From Nocardioides faecalis (GTDB taxonomy: Bacteria; Actinomycetota; Actinomycetes; Propionibacteriales; Nocardioidaceae), in assembly GCF_018388425.1 (NCBI RefSeq), contig NZ_CP074406.1, positions 62,001 to 126,000 of the forward strand: a stretch of DNA of 64,000 bases, written 5' to 3'. Positions 29,755 to 38,385 of the stretch are shown piece after piece (the stretch's first letter is position 1; every line of letters begins with the position of its first letter). A model generated the notes under the pieces. It did not search any database. It saw only the letters and a program-made list of their open reading frames with translations, and was not told the origin of the DNA. A program made the position numbers and the translations under genes.

Positions 29755-30417
29755 ATGACCGCACCCGCCGCCCGCGTCCCCCAGGAGGAGCGCACCCGGC
29801 TGATGCGGTCGCGGCTGATGGAGGCCACGGTCGAGCTGCTGGTCGAGCGCGGCTTCGGCGGTACGACGACCACGCTCGTCTCGGAGCGGGCCGGCGTGAG
29901 CCGGGGCGCCCAGCTGCACCACTTCCCGACCAAGAACGACCTCGTCGTCGCCGCGGTCACCCACCTCTCGGACCGGCGCGGCGCGGAGCTCGCGGCCAGC
30001 GCGCAGCGGCTGCCCACCGGCCCGGACCGCACCCGCGCGGTGCTGCGGATGCTGGGCGACCACTTCGCCTCCCCGGTCTTCAGCGCCGCGCTCGAGCTGT
30101 GGGTCGCGGCCCGCACCGACCCGGCGCTGCTGGCCGCGGTCGCCCCCCTGGAGCAGCACGTCGGCCGCGAGGTGCACCGGCTGACCGTGGAGCTGCTCGG
30201 CGCCGACGAGTCGGTGCCGGGCGTGCGTGAGCTCGTCCAGGCCACCCTCGACCTGGTCCGCGGCCTCGGGCTGGCGAACACGCTCGGCGACGACGCACCC
30301 CGGCGCAGCCGGATCCTCGACGAATGGGCGCGGGTGCTGGACGCTGAGCTGGGCCGCAGCGCCCCTCGGCCTGGGACGGGCCGAGCAGAACGCGACGAGA
30401 AGGAGCCAAGCCGATGA
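29755..30417 (+). CDS. TetR/AcrR regulator of the acyl-CoA carboxylation operon
   Basis: The protein has 220 residues. The N-terminal TetR helix-turn-helix is clear (ATVELLVERGFGGTTTTLVS, then GVSRGAQLHHFPTKNDLV). The ligand-binding domain has no specific signature. It is the first gene of the operon; its stop overlaps the start of the TIGR03084 gene (ATGA at 30414). An acyl-CoA intermediate of the pathway below is the likely ligand, by analogy with other TetR regulators of acyl-CoA catabolism. Confidence 0.9.
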   Translation: MTAPAARVPQEERTRLMRSRLMEATVELLVERGFGGTTTTLVSERAGVSRGAQLHHFPTKNDLVVAAVTHLSDRRGAELAASAQRLPTGPDRTRAVLRMLGDHFASPVFSAALELWVAARTDPALLAAVAPLEQHVGREVHRLTVELLGADESVPGVRELVQATLDLVRGLGLANTLGDDAPRRSRILDEWARVLDAELGRSAPRPGTGRAERDEKEPSR

Positions 30418-31211
30418 GCGTGCTCGAGACCGTGCTCGCCGACCTGACCGCGGAGGGCGACGCCCTGCGCGCCGCCGTCGCCGGCCTGGACGAGGCCGGG
30501 TGGGCCACCCCCACGCCGGCGGAGGGGTGGAGCGTGGCCACCACGATCGCGCACCTGCGCTGGACCGACGAGTGCGCCGTGCTCGCCACCGCCGCCCACA
30601 CCACGCCCGGCAAGCGGGCCTGGGACGACCTGGTGCTCAAGGCGATCGAGGACCCCGACGGCTTCGTCGACAAGTCCGCGCACGCGCTGGCCGCGCTGCC
30701 GCCCGCGGACCTGCTGCAGCGCTGGGACGAGGCCCGCCTCGCGCTCACCGAGTCGCTGCGCGCCTTCCCCGCCGGGGACAAGCTGCCGTGGTTCGGTCCG
30801 CCGATGTCGCCGACCTCGATGGCCACCGCCCGGTTCATGGAGACCTGGGCGCACGCCCTCGACGTGTACGACGCCCTCGGCTCCCGGCCCGCGCCCACCG
30901 ACCGGATCCGGCACGTCGCCCACATCGGCGTGCGCACCCGCGACTTCTCCTTCGCCGGCCACGGCCTCGAGCCGCCCACCGAGGAGTTCCGCATCGAGCT
31001 CACCGCACCCAGCGGCCAGCTGTGGACCTGGGGCGCGGAGGACGCGCCGCAGCGCGTCACCGGGTCGGCGTACGACTTCTGTGAGCTGGTGACCCAGCGC
31101 GTCCACCGCGACGACACCGACCTGTTCGCGATCGGGGTCGACGCCGAGCGGTGGCTGGAGATCGCCCAGGCCTTCGCCGGACCCGCCGGGCCGGGCAGGG
31201 CGCCGCGATGA
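30414..31211 (+). CDS. TIGR03084-family (maleylpyruvate isomerase/DinB-like) protein
   Basis: The protein has 265 residues with the actinobacterial DinB-like four-helix bundle of the MDMPI_N type. Conserved metal-binding His residues are seen in IAHLRWTDE and ETWAHALDVYD, and an additional C-terminal domain follows. The family is often annotated as TIGR03084 metal-binding protein and is frequently found next to AtuA-like proteins. The reaction is unknown; a mycothiol-dependent isomerisation or transfer is possible from related enzymes. The gene is coupled by overlaps to tetR before and the AtuA gene after. Confidence 0.8.
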   Translation: MSVLETVLADLTAEGDALRAAVAGLDEAGWATPTPAEGWSVATTIAHLRWTDECAVLATAAHTTPGKRAWDDLVLKAIEDPDGFVDKSAHALAALPPADLLQRWDEARLALTESLRAFPAGDKLPWFGPPMSPTSMATARFMETWAHALDVYDALGSRPAPTDRIRHVAHIGVRTRDFSFAGHGLEPPTEEFRIELTAPSGQLWTWGAEDAPQRVTGSAYDFCELVTQRVHRDDTDLFAIGVDAERWLEIAQAFAGPAGPGRAPR

Positions 31212-32971
31212 GCGCCCTGCGGATCGCCAACTGCTCGGGCTTCTACGGCGACCGGCTCTCCGCGCTGCGCGAGCAGCTCGAGGGCAGCAGCACCGGCCCC
31301 GACGTCGACGTCGTCACCGGCGACTACCTCGCCGAGCTGACCATGCTCATCCTCGGCATGGACCAGCTGCGCGACGCCGACCTCGGCTACGCCCGCACCT
31401 TCGTCCGCCAGCTCGAGGACACCCTCGGGCTGGCGCTGGAGAAGGGCGTGAAGATCGTCAGCAACGCCGGCGGGCTCAACCCCGCCGGCCTGGCCGCGAA
31501 GGTCACCGAGCTCTCCGACCGGCTCGGGCTCGGCGCCAAGGTCGCCCACGTCACCGGCGACGACCTGCGCGGCCACGCCGGCTTCGACGGCGCCCTGAGT
31601 GCCAACGCCTACCTCGGCGGCTTCGGCATCGCCGCGGCGCTGCGCCACGGCGCCGACGTCGTCGTCACCGGCCGGGTCACCGACGCCGCCCTCGTCGTGG
31701 GCCCCGCCGCCGCCCACCACGGCTGGAGCCCGACCGAGTACGACGCCCTCGCCGGGGCGGTCGTGGCCGGCCACATCATCGAGTGCGGCACCCAGGCCAC
31801 CGGCGGCAACTTCTCCGGCTTCCGCGAGCTGTTCCGCGCCGGTGCCCCGATGGACCGCCCACTCGGCTTCCCCATCGCCGAGGTCGCCGCCGACGGCTCC
31901 AGCGTGATCACCAAGCACGAGGGCACCGGCGGCGCGGTCACCGTCGACACCGTCACCGCGCAGCTGCTCTACGAGGTGCAGAGCACCCGCTACCTCAACC
32001 CCGACGTCACCACCCGGCTCGACTCGATCGTGCTGCGCCAGGCCGGCCCGGACCGGGTGCAGGTCTCCGGCGTCACCGGCACCGCGCCGCCGCAGCAGCT
32101 CAAGGTCGCCGTCAACACCCTCGGCGGCTACCGCAACCAGGTCGAGCTGGTGCTCACCGGCCTCGACGTCGAGGCCAAGGCCGACTGGGTGCGCGCCCAG
32201 CTCGACGGCGCGTTCACCGCGGCCGAGGTCACCTGGACCCAGACCCCGGCCCGCACCGGCGACGCCGACACCGAGGAGGGCGCCTCGGTGCTGCTGCGCT
32301 GCACCGCCAAGGACCCCGAGCCCGGCCCGGTCGGCAAGGCCTTCACCGGCCCTGTCGTCGAGCTCGCGCTTGCCTCCTACCCCGGCTTCCACGTCACCGC
32401 CCCGCCCGCCAAGCCCACGCCGTACGGCGTCTACACCCCCGCCTACGTCGAGCGCTCCGAGGTCACCCACGTCGTGGTGCACCACGACGGCAGCCGCGAG
32501 GTGGTCGCCGACCCGACCGAGTTCGTCGAGCAGGTGGCCCCCGAGGAGCTGGACCCCGGCCTCGGCGCCCGGCCCTCGCCGTACCCGGCGCCGGCCGACA
32601 CCATCACCCGCCGGATGCCGCTGGGCACCTTCCTGCACGCCCGCTCCGGGGACAAGGGCGGCGACGCCAACCTCGGCCTGTGGGTCAAGAACGACGCCGC
32701 CACCGGCGCCACCACCGCGGCCCAGTACGCCGCCCGGGTGCAGTGGCTGGCCAAGCTGATGACGCCGCGCAAGGTGCGCGAGCTGATCCCCGAGGCCCGC
32801 GACCTCGACATCGACGTCTACGTGCTGGAGAACCTCGGTGCCGTCAACGTCGTCATCCACGGGCTCCTCGGTGAGGGCGTCGCCTCGACGACCCGTTTCG
32901 ACCCGCAGGCCAAGGCCCTGGGTGAGTGGGTGCGTGCGCGCAGCGTGCACATCCAGGACGACCTCGTCTGA
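31208..32971 (+). CDS. AtuA-like acyclic terpene utilisation protein (DUF1446)
   Basis: The protein has 587 residues. The large N-terminal DUF1446 domain begins with the typical IANCSGFYGDRLSA and has GNAGGLNP-like (VSNAGGLNPAGLA), VTGRVTDAALVVGP and GGNFSGF segments. A C-terminal region of about 110 residues carries the companion domain (LHARSGDKGGDANLGLW). In Pseudomonas, AtuA is required for citronellol/geraniol breakdown but its reaction is not established. The same two-domain arrangement and its placement with a biotin carboxylase pair point to processing of a branched or terpenoid acyl-CoA here. Start and previous stop overlap at 31208. Confidence 0.85.
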   Translation: MSALRIANCSGFYGDRLSALREQLEGSSTGPDVDVVTGDYLAELTMLILGMDQLRDADLGYARTFVRQLEDTLGLALEKGVKIVSNAGGLNPAGLAAKVTELSDRLGLGAKVAHVTGDDLRGHAGFDGALSANAYLGGFGIAAALRHGADVVVTGRVTDAALVVGPAAAHHGWSPTEYDALAGAVVAGHIIECGTQATGGNFSGFRELFRAGAPMDRPLGFPIAEVAADGSSVITKHEGTGGAVTVDTVTAQLLYEVQSTRYLNPDVTTRLDSIVLRQAGPDRVQVSGVTGTAPPQQLKVAVNTLGGYRNQVELVLTGLDVEAKADWVRAQLDGAFTAAEVTWTQTPARTGDADTEEGASVLLRCTAKDPEPGPVGKAFTGPVVELALASYPGFHVTAPPAKPTPYGVYTPAYVERSEVTHVVVHHDGSREVVADPTEFVEQVAPEELDPGLGARPSPYPAPADTITRRMPLGTFLHARSGDKGGDANLGLWVKNDAATGATTAAQYAARVQWLAKLMTPRKVRELIPEARDLDIDVYVLENLGAVNVVIHGLLGEGVASTTRFDPQAKALGEWVRARSVHIQDDLV

Positions 32972-33036
32972 CCTGCACGACCCCGAACAAGCACACCCCA
33001 CACCCCCCGAACCGTCAGAGAGAAGGACCCGCCTCC

Positions 33037-34173
33037 ATGCGTTGGAACTCCGAGCGCGCCGCGCTCAAGCAGGCCGCGACCGACTGGGCCACCCGTGAGA
33101 TCGCGCCGTCGATCCAGGAGTGGGAGGACGCCGGCGAGCTGCCGCGCAGCCTCACCCACGCCGCCGCCAAGGCCGGCATGCTCAGCGTCGGGTACGCCGA
33201 GGAGTTCGGCGGCGACGGCGGCGACGTGCTCGACGCGTGCGCCCTGCAGGAGGGCCTGATGGCGGCCGGCGCCTCCGGCGGCCTGCTCTCCGCGCTCTAC
33301 ACCCACGGCATCTCCGCGCCTCACATGATCGCCCACGGCTCGCCGTACCTGCTCGAGAAGTACGTCCGGCCCACCCTGCAGGGCGATCTCATCGGTTCGT
33401 TGGGCATCACCGAGCCCGACGGCGGCTCCGACGTCGCCAGCCTCAAGACCCGCGCGGTGCGCGACGGCGACCACTACGTCATCAACGGCGCGAAGACCTA
33501 CATCACCTCCGCGGTGCGCGGTGACTTCGTCGTCACCGCCGCCCGCACCGGCGACGAGGGCCACGGCGGCCTGTCGCTGATCGTGGTCGACAAGGACACC
33601 CCCGGCCTGACCGTCAGCCGCTCGCTGCAGAAGATGGGCTGGCGCTGCTCCGACACCGCCGAGCTGTCCTACGACAACGTGCGCGTCCCGGTCACCAACC
33701 TGGTCGGCGAGGAGAACCACGCGTTCTACTACATCGCCGAGCAGTTCGTGGTGGAGCGGATCTTCCTCGCCCTCATCGGCTACACCACCGCGCTGCGCTG
33801 CACCGAGCTCGCCGCGCAGTACTGCCGCGAGCGGGAGACCTTCGGCAAGCCGGTCATCAAGAACCAGGTGGTGCGGCACAAGCTCGTCGAGATGCGCCGC
33901 CAGGCCGAGGTCGCCCGGACCTACACCCTCGAGGTCGCCCAGCGCCACGTCGAGGGCGAGTCCGTCATCGCCGAGGCGTGCATGGCCAAGCAGACCGCCG
34001 TGGAGACCGCCGTCGCGGTCGCCGACATGGCCGTGCAGCTGCACGGCGGCTACGGCTACATGCACGGCACCGAGGTGGAGCGGCACTACCGCGACGCCCG
34101 CCTGCTGCCCATCGGCGGCGGCGCCACCGAGGTGCTCACCGACCTGTCGGCGAAGCTGCTCGGCTACGCCTGA
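33037..34173 (+). CDS. Acyl-CoA dehydrogenase, first of two in the operon
   Basis: A flavoprotein of 378 residues that makes an alpha,beta-enoyl-CoA. The FAD/acyl-binding signature GITEPDGGSDVASLKT and the C-terminal helix QLHGGYGYMHGTEVERHYRDAR are present, the latter with a candidate catalytic Glu in TEVER. ATG 33037 is chosen at the family start, after AGAAGGA. Sequence identity with the second dehydrogenase at 38382 is low, so they probably act on different intermediates. Confidence 0.9.
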   Translation: MRWNSERAALKQAATDWATREIAPSIQEWEDAGELPRSLTHAAAKAGMLSVGYAEEFGGDGGDVLDACALQEGLMAAGASGGLLSALYTHGISAPHMIAHGSPYLLEKYVRPTLQGDLIGSLGITEPDGGSDVASLKTRAVRDGDHYVINGAKTYITSAVRGDFVVTAARTGDEGHGGLSLIVVDKDTPGLTVSRSLQKMGWRCSDTAELSYDNVRVPVTNLVGEENHAFYYIAEQFVVERIFLALIGYTTALRCTELAAQYCRERETFGKPVIKNQVVRHKLVEMRRQAEVARTYTLEVAQRHVEGESVIAEACMAKQTAVETAVAVADMAVQLHGGYGYMHGTEVERHYRDARLLPIGGGATEVLTDLSAKLLGYA

Positions 34174-34210
34174 CGCACCGACCCGACCCCGCCCGACCAA
34201 GCCCGACCCC

Positions 34211-34248
34211 GAACCACCCAGCACCACCCGAACCACCCAGCACCACCC
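34211..34248. repeat. Two tandem copies of a 19-bp repeat
   Basis: GAACCACCCAGCACCACCC occurs twice in exact tandem (34211-34229 and 34230-34248), followed by a third partial copy. It sits in a C- and A-rich, G-poor intergenic stretch (34174-34280) upstream of the SRPBCC gene. It is probably replication slippage; a role as an unstructured leader is possible. Confidence 0.75.
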
Positions 34249-34280
34249 GAACCCAACCGGCAGCACCAGCGAAGGAGCAC

Positions 34281-34760
34281 ATGATGGCCCTGTTGAAGCC
34301 GCTCGGCAGCGAGGTGTCGCTGACCATCGCCGCACCCGTGGACCAGGTGTGGTCGCTGGTCAGCGACGTCACCCGGATCGGGGAGTTCTCCCCGGAGACG
34401 TTCGAGGCGCAGTGGACGCGCGGCGCCACGGGGCCGGCGGAGGGCGCCCGGTTCAAGGGCCACGTGAAGCGCAACGGGGTCGGGCCGACGTACTGGACGG
34501 GGTGCACGGTCACCGAGTGCGTCGAGAACCGGCTCTTCGAGTTCACCGTGGGCATGGAGGGAAAGACCCCGGTGAACCGCTGGGGCTACCGGCTGGAGTC
34601 GCTGGGCTCGGAGACCACCCGGGTCACCGAGTACTTCCGGCTCACCCCGTCATGGCCGATCCGGATCTACTGGGCGCTGCTCGGCCCGTTCCGCACCCGC
34701 ACCAACGAGCGCGGGATGCGCACCACCCTGAAGCGGATGAAGGCGGTGCTCGAGGGGTGA
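34281..34760 (+). CDS. SRPBCC (START/Bet v1-like) family protein
   Basis: A 159-residue protein of the polyketide_cyc2/SRPBCC fold (APVDQVWSLVSDVTRIGEFSP and the C-terminal FRTRTNERGMRTTLKRMKAV helix). Such proteins have a hydrophobic cavity for lipid or aromatic ligands. It could bind or chaperone the hydrophobic substrate of the operon. GAAGGAG precedes the ATG. Its stop overlaps the GTG of the carboxylase beta-chain gene. Confidence 0.83.
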   Translation: MMALLKPLGSEVSLTIAAPVDQVWSLVSDVTRIGEFSPETFEAQWTRGATGPAEGARFKGHVKRNGVGPTYWTGCTVTECVENRLFEFTVGMEGKTPVNRWGYRLESLGSETTRVTEYFRLTPSWPIRIYWALLGPFRTRTNERGMRTTLKRMKAVLEG

Positions 34761-36358
34761 GCACGACCGCACCGGAGCAGTCCGTGGAGCGGGCCCGCCG
34801 GGCCGCCATGGAGGAGAAGATCGCGGCGCTGCACGCCGAGCAGGCCAAGGCCGTCGAGGCCGGCGGCAAGTACGTCGAGCGCCACCGCGCCCGCGGCAAG
34901 CTCACCGCCCGCGACCGCATCGAGCTGCTGCTCGACGAGGACGCCGCGTTCCTCGAGCTGATGCCGCTGGCGGCGTGGGGCAGTGACTTCCCGGTCGGCG
35001 CCTCGCTGGTCACCGGCATCGGCGTCGTGGAGGGCGTCGAGTGCATGGTCATCGCCAACGACCCCACGGTGAAGGGCGGTGCCCTCAACCCGTGGTCGGT
35101 GAAGAAGAACTTCCGCGCCCTCGACATCGCCCGCGAGAACGCGCTGCCGGTGATCAACCTGACCGAGTCCGGCGGCGCCGACCTGCCCACGCAGAAGGAG
35201 ATCTTCATCCCCGGCGGGCGCGGGTTCCGCGACCTGACCCGGTCCTCGGCGGCGAAGGTGCCCACCGTCTCGGTGGTGTTCGGCAACTCCACCGCCGGCG
35301 GCGCCTACATCCCCGGCATGAGCGACTACGTGATCATGGTCGCCGAGCAGGCGAAGGTGTTCCTGGCCGGCCCGCCGCTGGTGAAGATGGCCACCGGCGA
35401 GGAGTCCGACGACGAGTCGCTCGGCGGCGCCGAGATGCACTCGCGGGTCTCCGGCTCCTCCGACTTCCTCGCCGTCGACGAACGCGACGCGATCCGCCTG
35501 GCACGTCGTACCGTCGCTCGGCTGAACTGGCGCAAGACCGGCACGGTGCCCGCCGCCGGCTACGCCGAGCCGGAGCTGGACCCCGACGGGCTGCTGGAGC
35601 TGATCCCGAGCGACCTGAAGGAGCCCTTCGACCCGCGCGAGGCGATCGCCCGGATCGTTGACGGCCCGGGGCCGGGCAACGAGGTGGCCTTCGACGAGTT
35701 CAAGCCGCTCTACGGCACCGCGCTGTGCACCGGTTGGGCGCAGCTGCACGGGTATCCGATCGGGATCATCGCCAACGCCCGCGGCGTCCTGATGAGCCAG
35801 GAGGCGCAGAAGGCCGCGCAGTTCATCCAGCTGGCCAACCAGAAGGACACCCCGCTGCTGTTCCTGCACAACACCACCGGCTACATGGTGGGCAAGGAGT
35901 ACGAGCAGGGCGGGATCATCAAGCACGGCGCGCAGATGCTCAACGCCGTCTCCAACTCCTCCGTGCCGCACCTGACCGTGATCATGGGCGCCTCCTACGG
36001 CGCCGGGAACTACGGCATGAACGGGCGCGCCTACGACCCGCGGTTCCTGTTCACCTGGCCGTCGGCGAAGTCGGCGGTGATGGGCCCCGCGCAGCTGGCC
36101 GGGGTGATGGAGATCGTCGCCCGGCAGTCCGCGGAGTCCAAGGGCCGACCCTTCGACGCCGACGCGTTCGCGCCCACCAAGCAGATGGTGGAGCAGATGG
36201 TGGAGGAGCAGTCGCTGCCCTACGTGCTGTCCGGGATGGTGTACGACGACGGGGTCATCGACCCGCGCGACACCCGCACCGTGCTCGGCATCTGCCTGTC
36301 CGTCATCGCCAACCGCGCCTTCGAGGGCGCCCGGGGCTACGGGGTGTTCCGCCTGTGA
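34757..36358 (+). CDS. accD1: Acyl-CoA carboxylase beta chain (carboxyltransferase, MCC/GCC type)
   Basis: Transfers CO2 from biotin to a branched enoyl-CoA such as 3-methylcrotonyl- or geranyl-CoA. The 533-residue protein has both crotonase-like lobes, with oxyanion-hole segments at VVFGNSTAGGAYIPGM and IIMGASYGAGNYGMNGR; the latter GASYGAGNYGM motif is typical of MCC/GCC beta chains rather than propionyl-CoA carboxylases. GTG 34757 overlaps the previous stop, and the alpha-chain start overlaps its own stop. The substrate is inferred; the AtuA neighbour makes a terpenoid CoA ester as likely as the leucine intermediate. Confidence 0.92.
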   Translation: MSTTAPEQSVERARRAAMEEKIAALHAEQAKAVEAGGKYVERHRARGKLTARDRIELLLDEDAAFLELMPLAAWGSDFPVGASLVTGIGVVEGVECMVIANDPTVKGGALNPWSVKKNFRALDIARENALPVINLTESGGADLPTQKEIFIPGGRGFRDLTRSSAAKVPTVSVVFGNSTAGGAYIPGMSDYVIMVAEQAKVFLAGPPLVKMATGEESDDESLGGAEMHSRVSGSSDFLAVDERDAIRLARRTVARLNWRKTGTVPAAGYAEPELDPDGLLELIPSDLKEPFDPREAIARIVDGPGPGNEVAFDEFKPLYGTALCTGWAQLHGYPIGIIANARGVLMSQEAQKAAQFIQLANQKDTPLLFLHNTTGYMVGKEYEQGGIIKHGAQMLNAVSNSSVPHLTVIMGASYGAGNYGMNGRAYDPRFLFTWPSAKSAVMGPAQLAGVMEIVARQSAESKGRPFDADAFAPTKQMVEQMVEEQSLPYVLSGMVYDDGVIDPRDTRTVLGICLSVIANRAFEGARGYGVFRL

Positions 36359-38385
36359 TCACACGACTGCTGGTCGCCAACCGCGGCGAGATCGCGCGGC
36401 GGGTCTTCCGCACCTGCCGCGACCTGGGCATCGAGACCGTGGCCGTGCACTCCGACGCCGACGCTCACATGCCGTTCGTGGCCGAGGCCGACGTCGCCGT
36501 ACGGCTGCCGGGCAGCACGCCGGCCCAGACCTATCTGCGCGGCGAGCTGGTGATCGAGGCCGCCCGGCGCACCGGCGCGGACGCGATCCACCCCGGCTAC
36601 GGCTTCGGCTCCGAGAACGCCGACTTCGCCCGCGCCGTCCTCGCCGCCGGCCTGGTGTGGGTGGGCCCGGCGCCGGAGTCGATCGAGCGGATGGGCTCGA
36701 AGATCGAGGCCAAGAAGCTGATGGACGCCGCCGGCGTCCCGGTCCTGGGCAACGCCGACGCCGACACCGCCACCGAGGCCGACCTGCCGTTGCTGGTGAA
36801 GGCCTCGGCCGGCGGCGGCGGCCGCGGCATGCGGATCGTGCGGTCCCTGGACCGCCTCGCCGCCGAGGTCGCGGCCGCGGGCGCCGAGGCGGCGTCGGCG
36901 TTCGGCGACGGCACCGTGTTCGTCGAGCCGTACGTCGAGGACGGCCGGCACATCGAGGTGCAGGTGCTGGGCACCGCCGAGGGCACCGTCGTGCTCGGCG
37001 AACGGGACTGCTCGGTGCAACGCCGCCACCAGAAGGTGATCGAGGAGGCGCCCGCCCCCGGGCTTCCCGCGGCCACCCGCACCGCGCTGCACGCCGCCGC
37101 GAAGGCCGCCGCCGAGGCCATCGACTACCGCGGCGCCGGCACCGTGGAGTTCCTCTACGACCCGGCCCGCGACCGGTTCTACTTCCTGGAGATGAACACC
37201 CGCCTCCAGGTCGAGCACCCCGTCACCGAGGCCGTGCACGGCGTCGACCTGGTCGCGCTGCAGGTCGCCGTCGCCGAGGGCCGCACCCCGGATCTGGCCG
37301 ACGTCGTCGCGGCGGGCCCGCGCGGTCACGCGATCGAGGTCCGGCTCTACGCCGAGGACCCCGCCGCCGGCTACCAGCCGCAGAGCGGCGTGATCACCGC
37401 CTTCGACATCCCCGGCGTGAGTGCGGAGTTCGCCGGGCCGCAGGGGTTCGGCGTGCGGCTCGACTCCGGCGTGGGCGCGGGCGATGAGATCGGCACGTTC
37501 TACGACGCGATGATCGCCAAGGTCATCGTGCACGCCCCGACCCGCGAGCAGGCGCTGCGCCAGCTCGCCGGGACGCTGCGCCGCGCCCGGCTGCACGGGC
37601 TGCGCACCAACCGCGACCTGCTCGTCGAGCTGCTCGGCCACCCCCGCGTCGTCGAGGGCACCATGTCGACCACGTTCCTCGACACCGCCGAGCTGGCCGC
37701 GCTCGAGCCCGGCGTGCCCGGCACTGTCGTGCAGCAGGCGTCCGCCCTGTTCGCGGCCACCGTCGCCTGGGTCGAGCACCTCGCCGCACGCCGGCCGGTG
37801 CAGCGCCGGATGCCGCGCGGCTGGCGCAACGTGCACGCCGACGTCCGTCGTACGACGTTCGAGGTGGCGGGCACCGAGGTCGAGGTCGGCTGGGTCACCG
37901 AGGCCGGGCGCTACCGCCTCGTCGACGGGTACGGCGAGGTCGACGGCGTCACCGCCGCCGCCGTGACCCGGACCGCCGCCGGCTGGCGGGTCGTGGTCGA
38001 GCGCGACGGCCTCACCACGCCGTACGACGTCGCGATCGCCGGTGAGCGCCTCGACGTCGACGGCGCCGGGATCCACCTGGCGCTGCGCAAGGTGCCGCGG
38101 TTCGTGGACCCGGCCACCCAGGTCGCCGCCGGCTCGCTGCTCGCCCCGATGCCGGGCAGCGTGGTCGTCGTGCACACGGAAGTCGGCGACGTCGTCGCCG
38201 AGGGCCAACCGCTGCTCGTCATGGAGGCCATGAAGATGCAGCACACCGTCGCGGCGCCCTGTGCGGGCACCGTCGTCGCGCTGCCGGCGAGCGCCGGGCA
38301 GCAGGTCGAGGCGGGCACCGTGCTCGCCGTCGTCGAGGCGGAGGGTGCTCCCTCCGACGCCACCGAACAAGGAGAGACCGCATGA
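36355..38385 (+). CDS. accA1: Acyl-CoA carboxylase alpha chain (biotin carboxylase plus biotin carrier)
   Basis: Carboxylates its own biotin using ATP and bicarbonate. The 676-residue protein has a biotin carboxylase domain (LLVANRGEIARRV at the N-terminus, glycine-rich ATP loop GGGGRGM near residue 161, EMNTRLQVEHPVTE), a linker/BT domain, and a C-terminal biotinyl domain with Lys627 in EAMKM. GTG 36355 overlaps the beta-chain stop. The alpha and beta chains should form the MCC/GCC-type holoenzyme. Confidence 0.94.
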   Translation: MITRLLVANRGEIARRVFRTCRDLGIETVAVHSDADAHMPFVAEADVAVRLPGSTPAQTYLRGELVIEAARRTGADAIHPGYGFGSENADFARAVLAAGLVWVGPAPESIERMGSKIEAKKLMDAAGVPVLGNADADTATEADLPLLVKASAGGGGRGMRIVRSLDRLAAEVAAAGAEAASAFGDGTVFVEPYVEDGRHIEVQVLGTAEGTVVLGERDCSVQRRHQKVIEEAPAPGLPAATRTALHAAAKAAAEAIDYRGAGTVEFLYDPARDRFYFLEMNTRLQVEHPVTEAVHGVDLVALQVAVAEGRTPDLADVVAAGPRGHAIEVRLYAEDPAAGYQPQSGVITAFDIPGVSAEFAGPQGFGVRLDSGVGAGDEIGTFYDAMIAKVIVHAPTREQALRQLAGTLRRARLHGLRTNRDLLVELLGHPRVVEGTMSTTFLDTAELAALEPGVPGTVVQQASALFAATVAWVEHLAARRPVQRRMPRGWRNVHADVRRTTFEVAGTEVEVGWVTEAGRYRLVDGYGEVDGVTAAAVTRTAAGWRVVVERDGLTTPYDVAIAGERLDVDGAGIHLALRKVPRFVDPATQVAAGSLLAPMPGSVVVVHTEVGDVVAEGQPLLVMEAMKMQHTVAAPCAGTVVALPASAGQQVEAGTVLAVVEAEGAPSDATEQGETA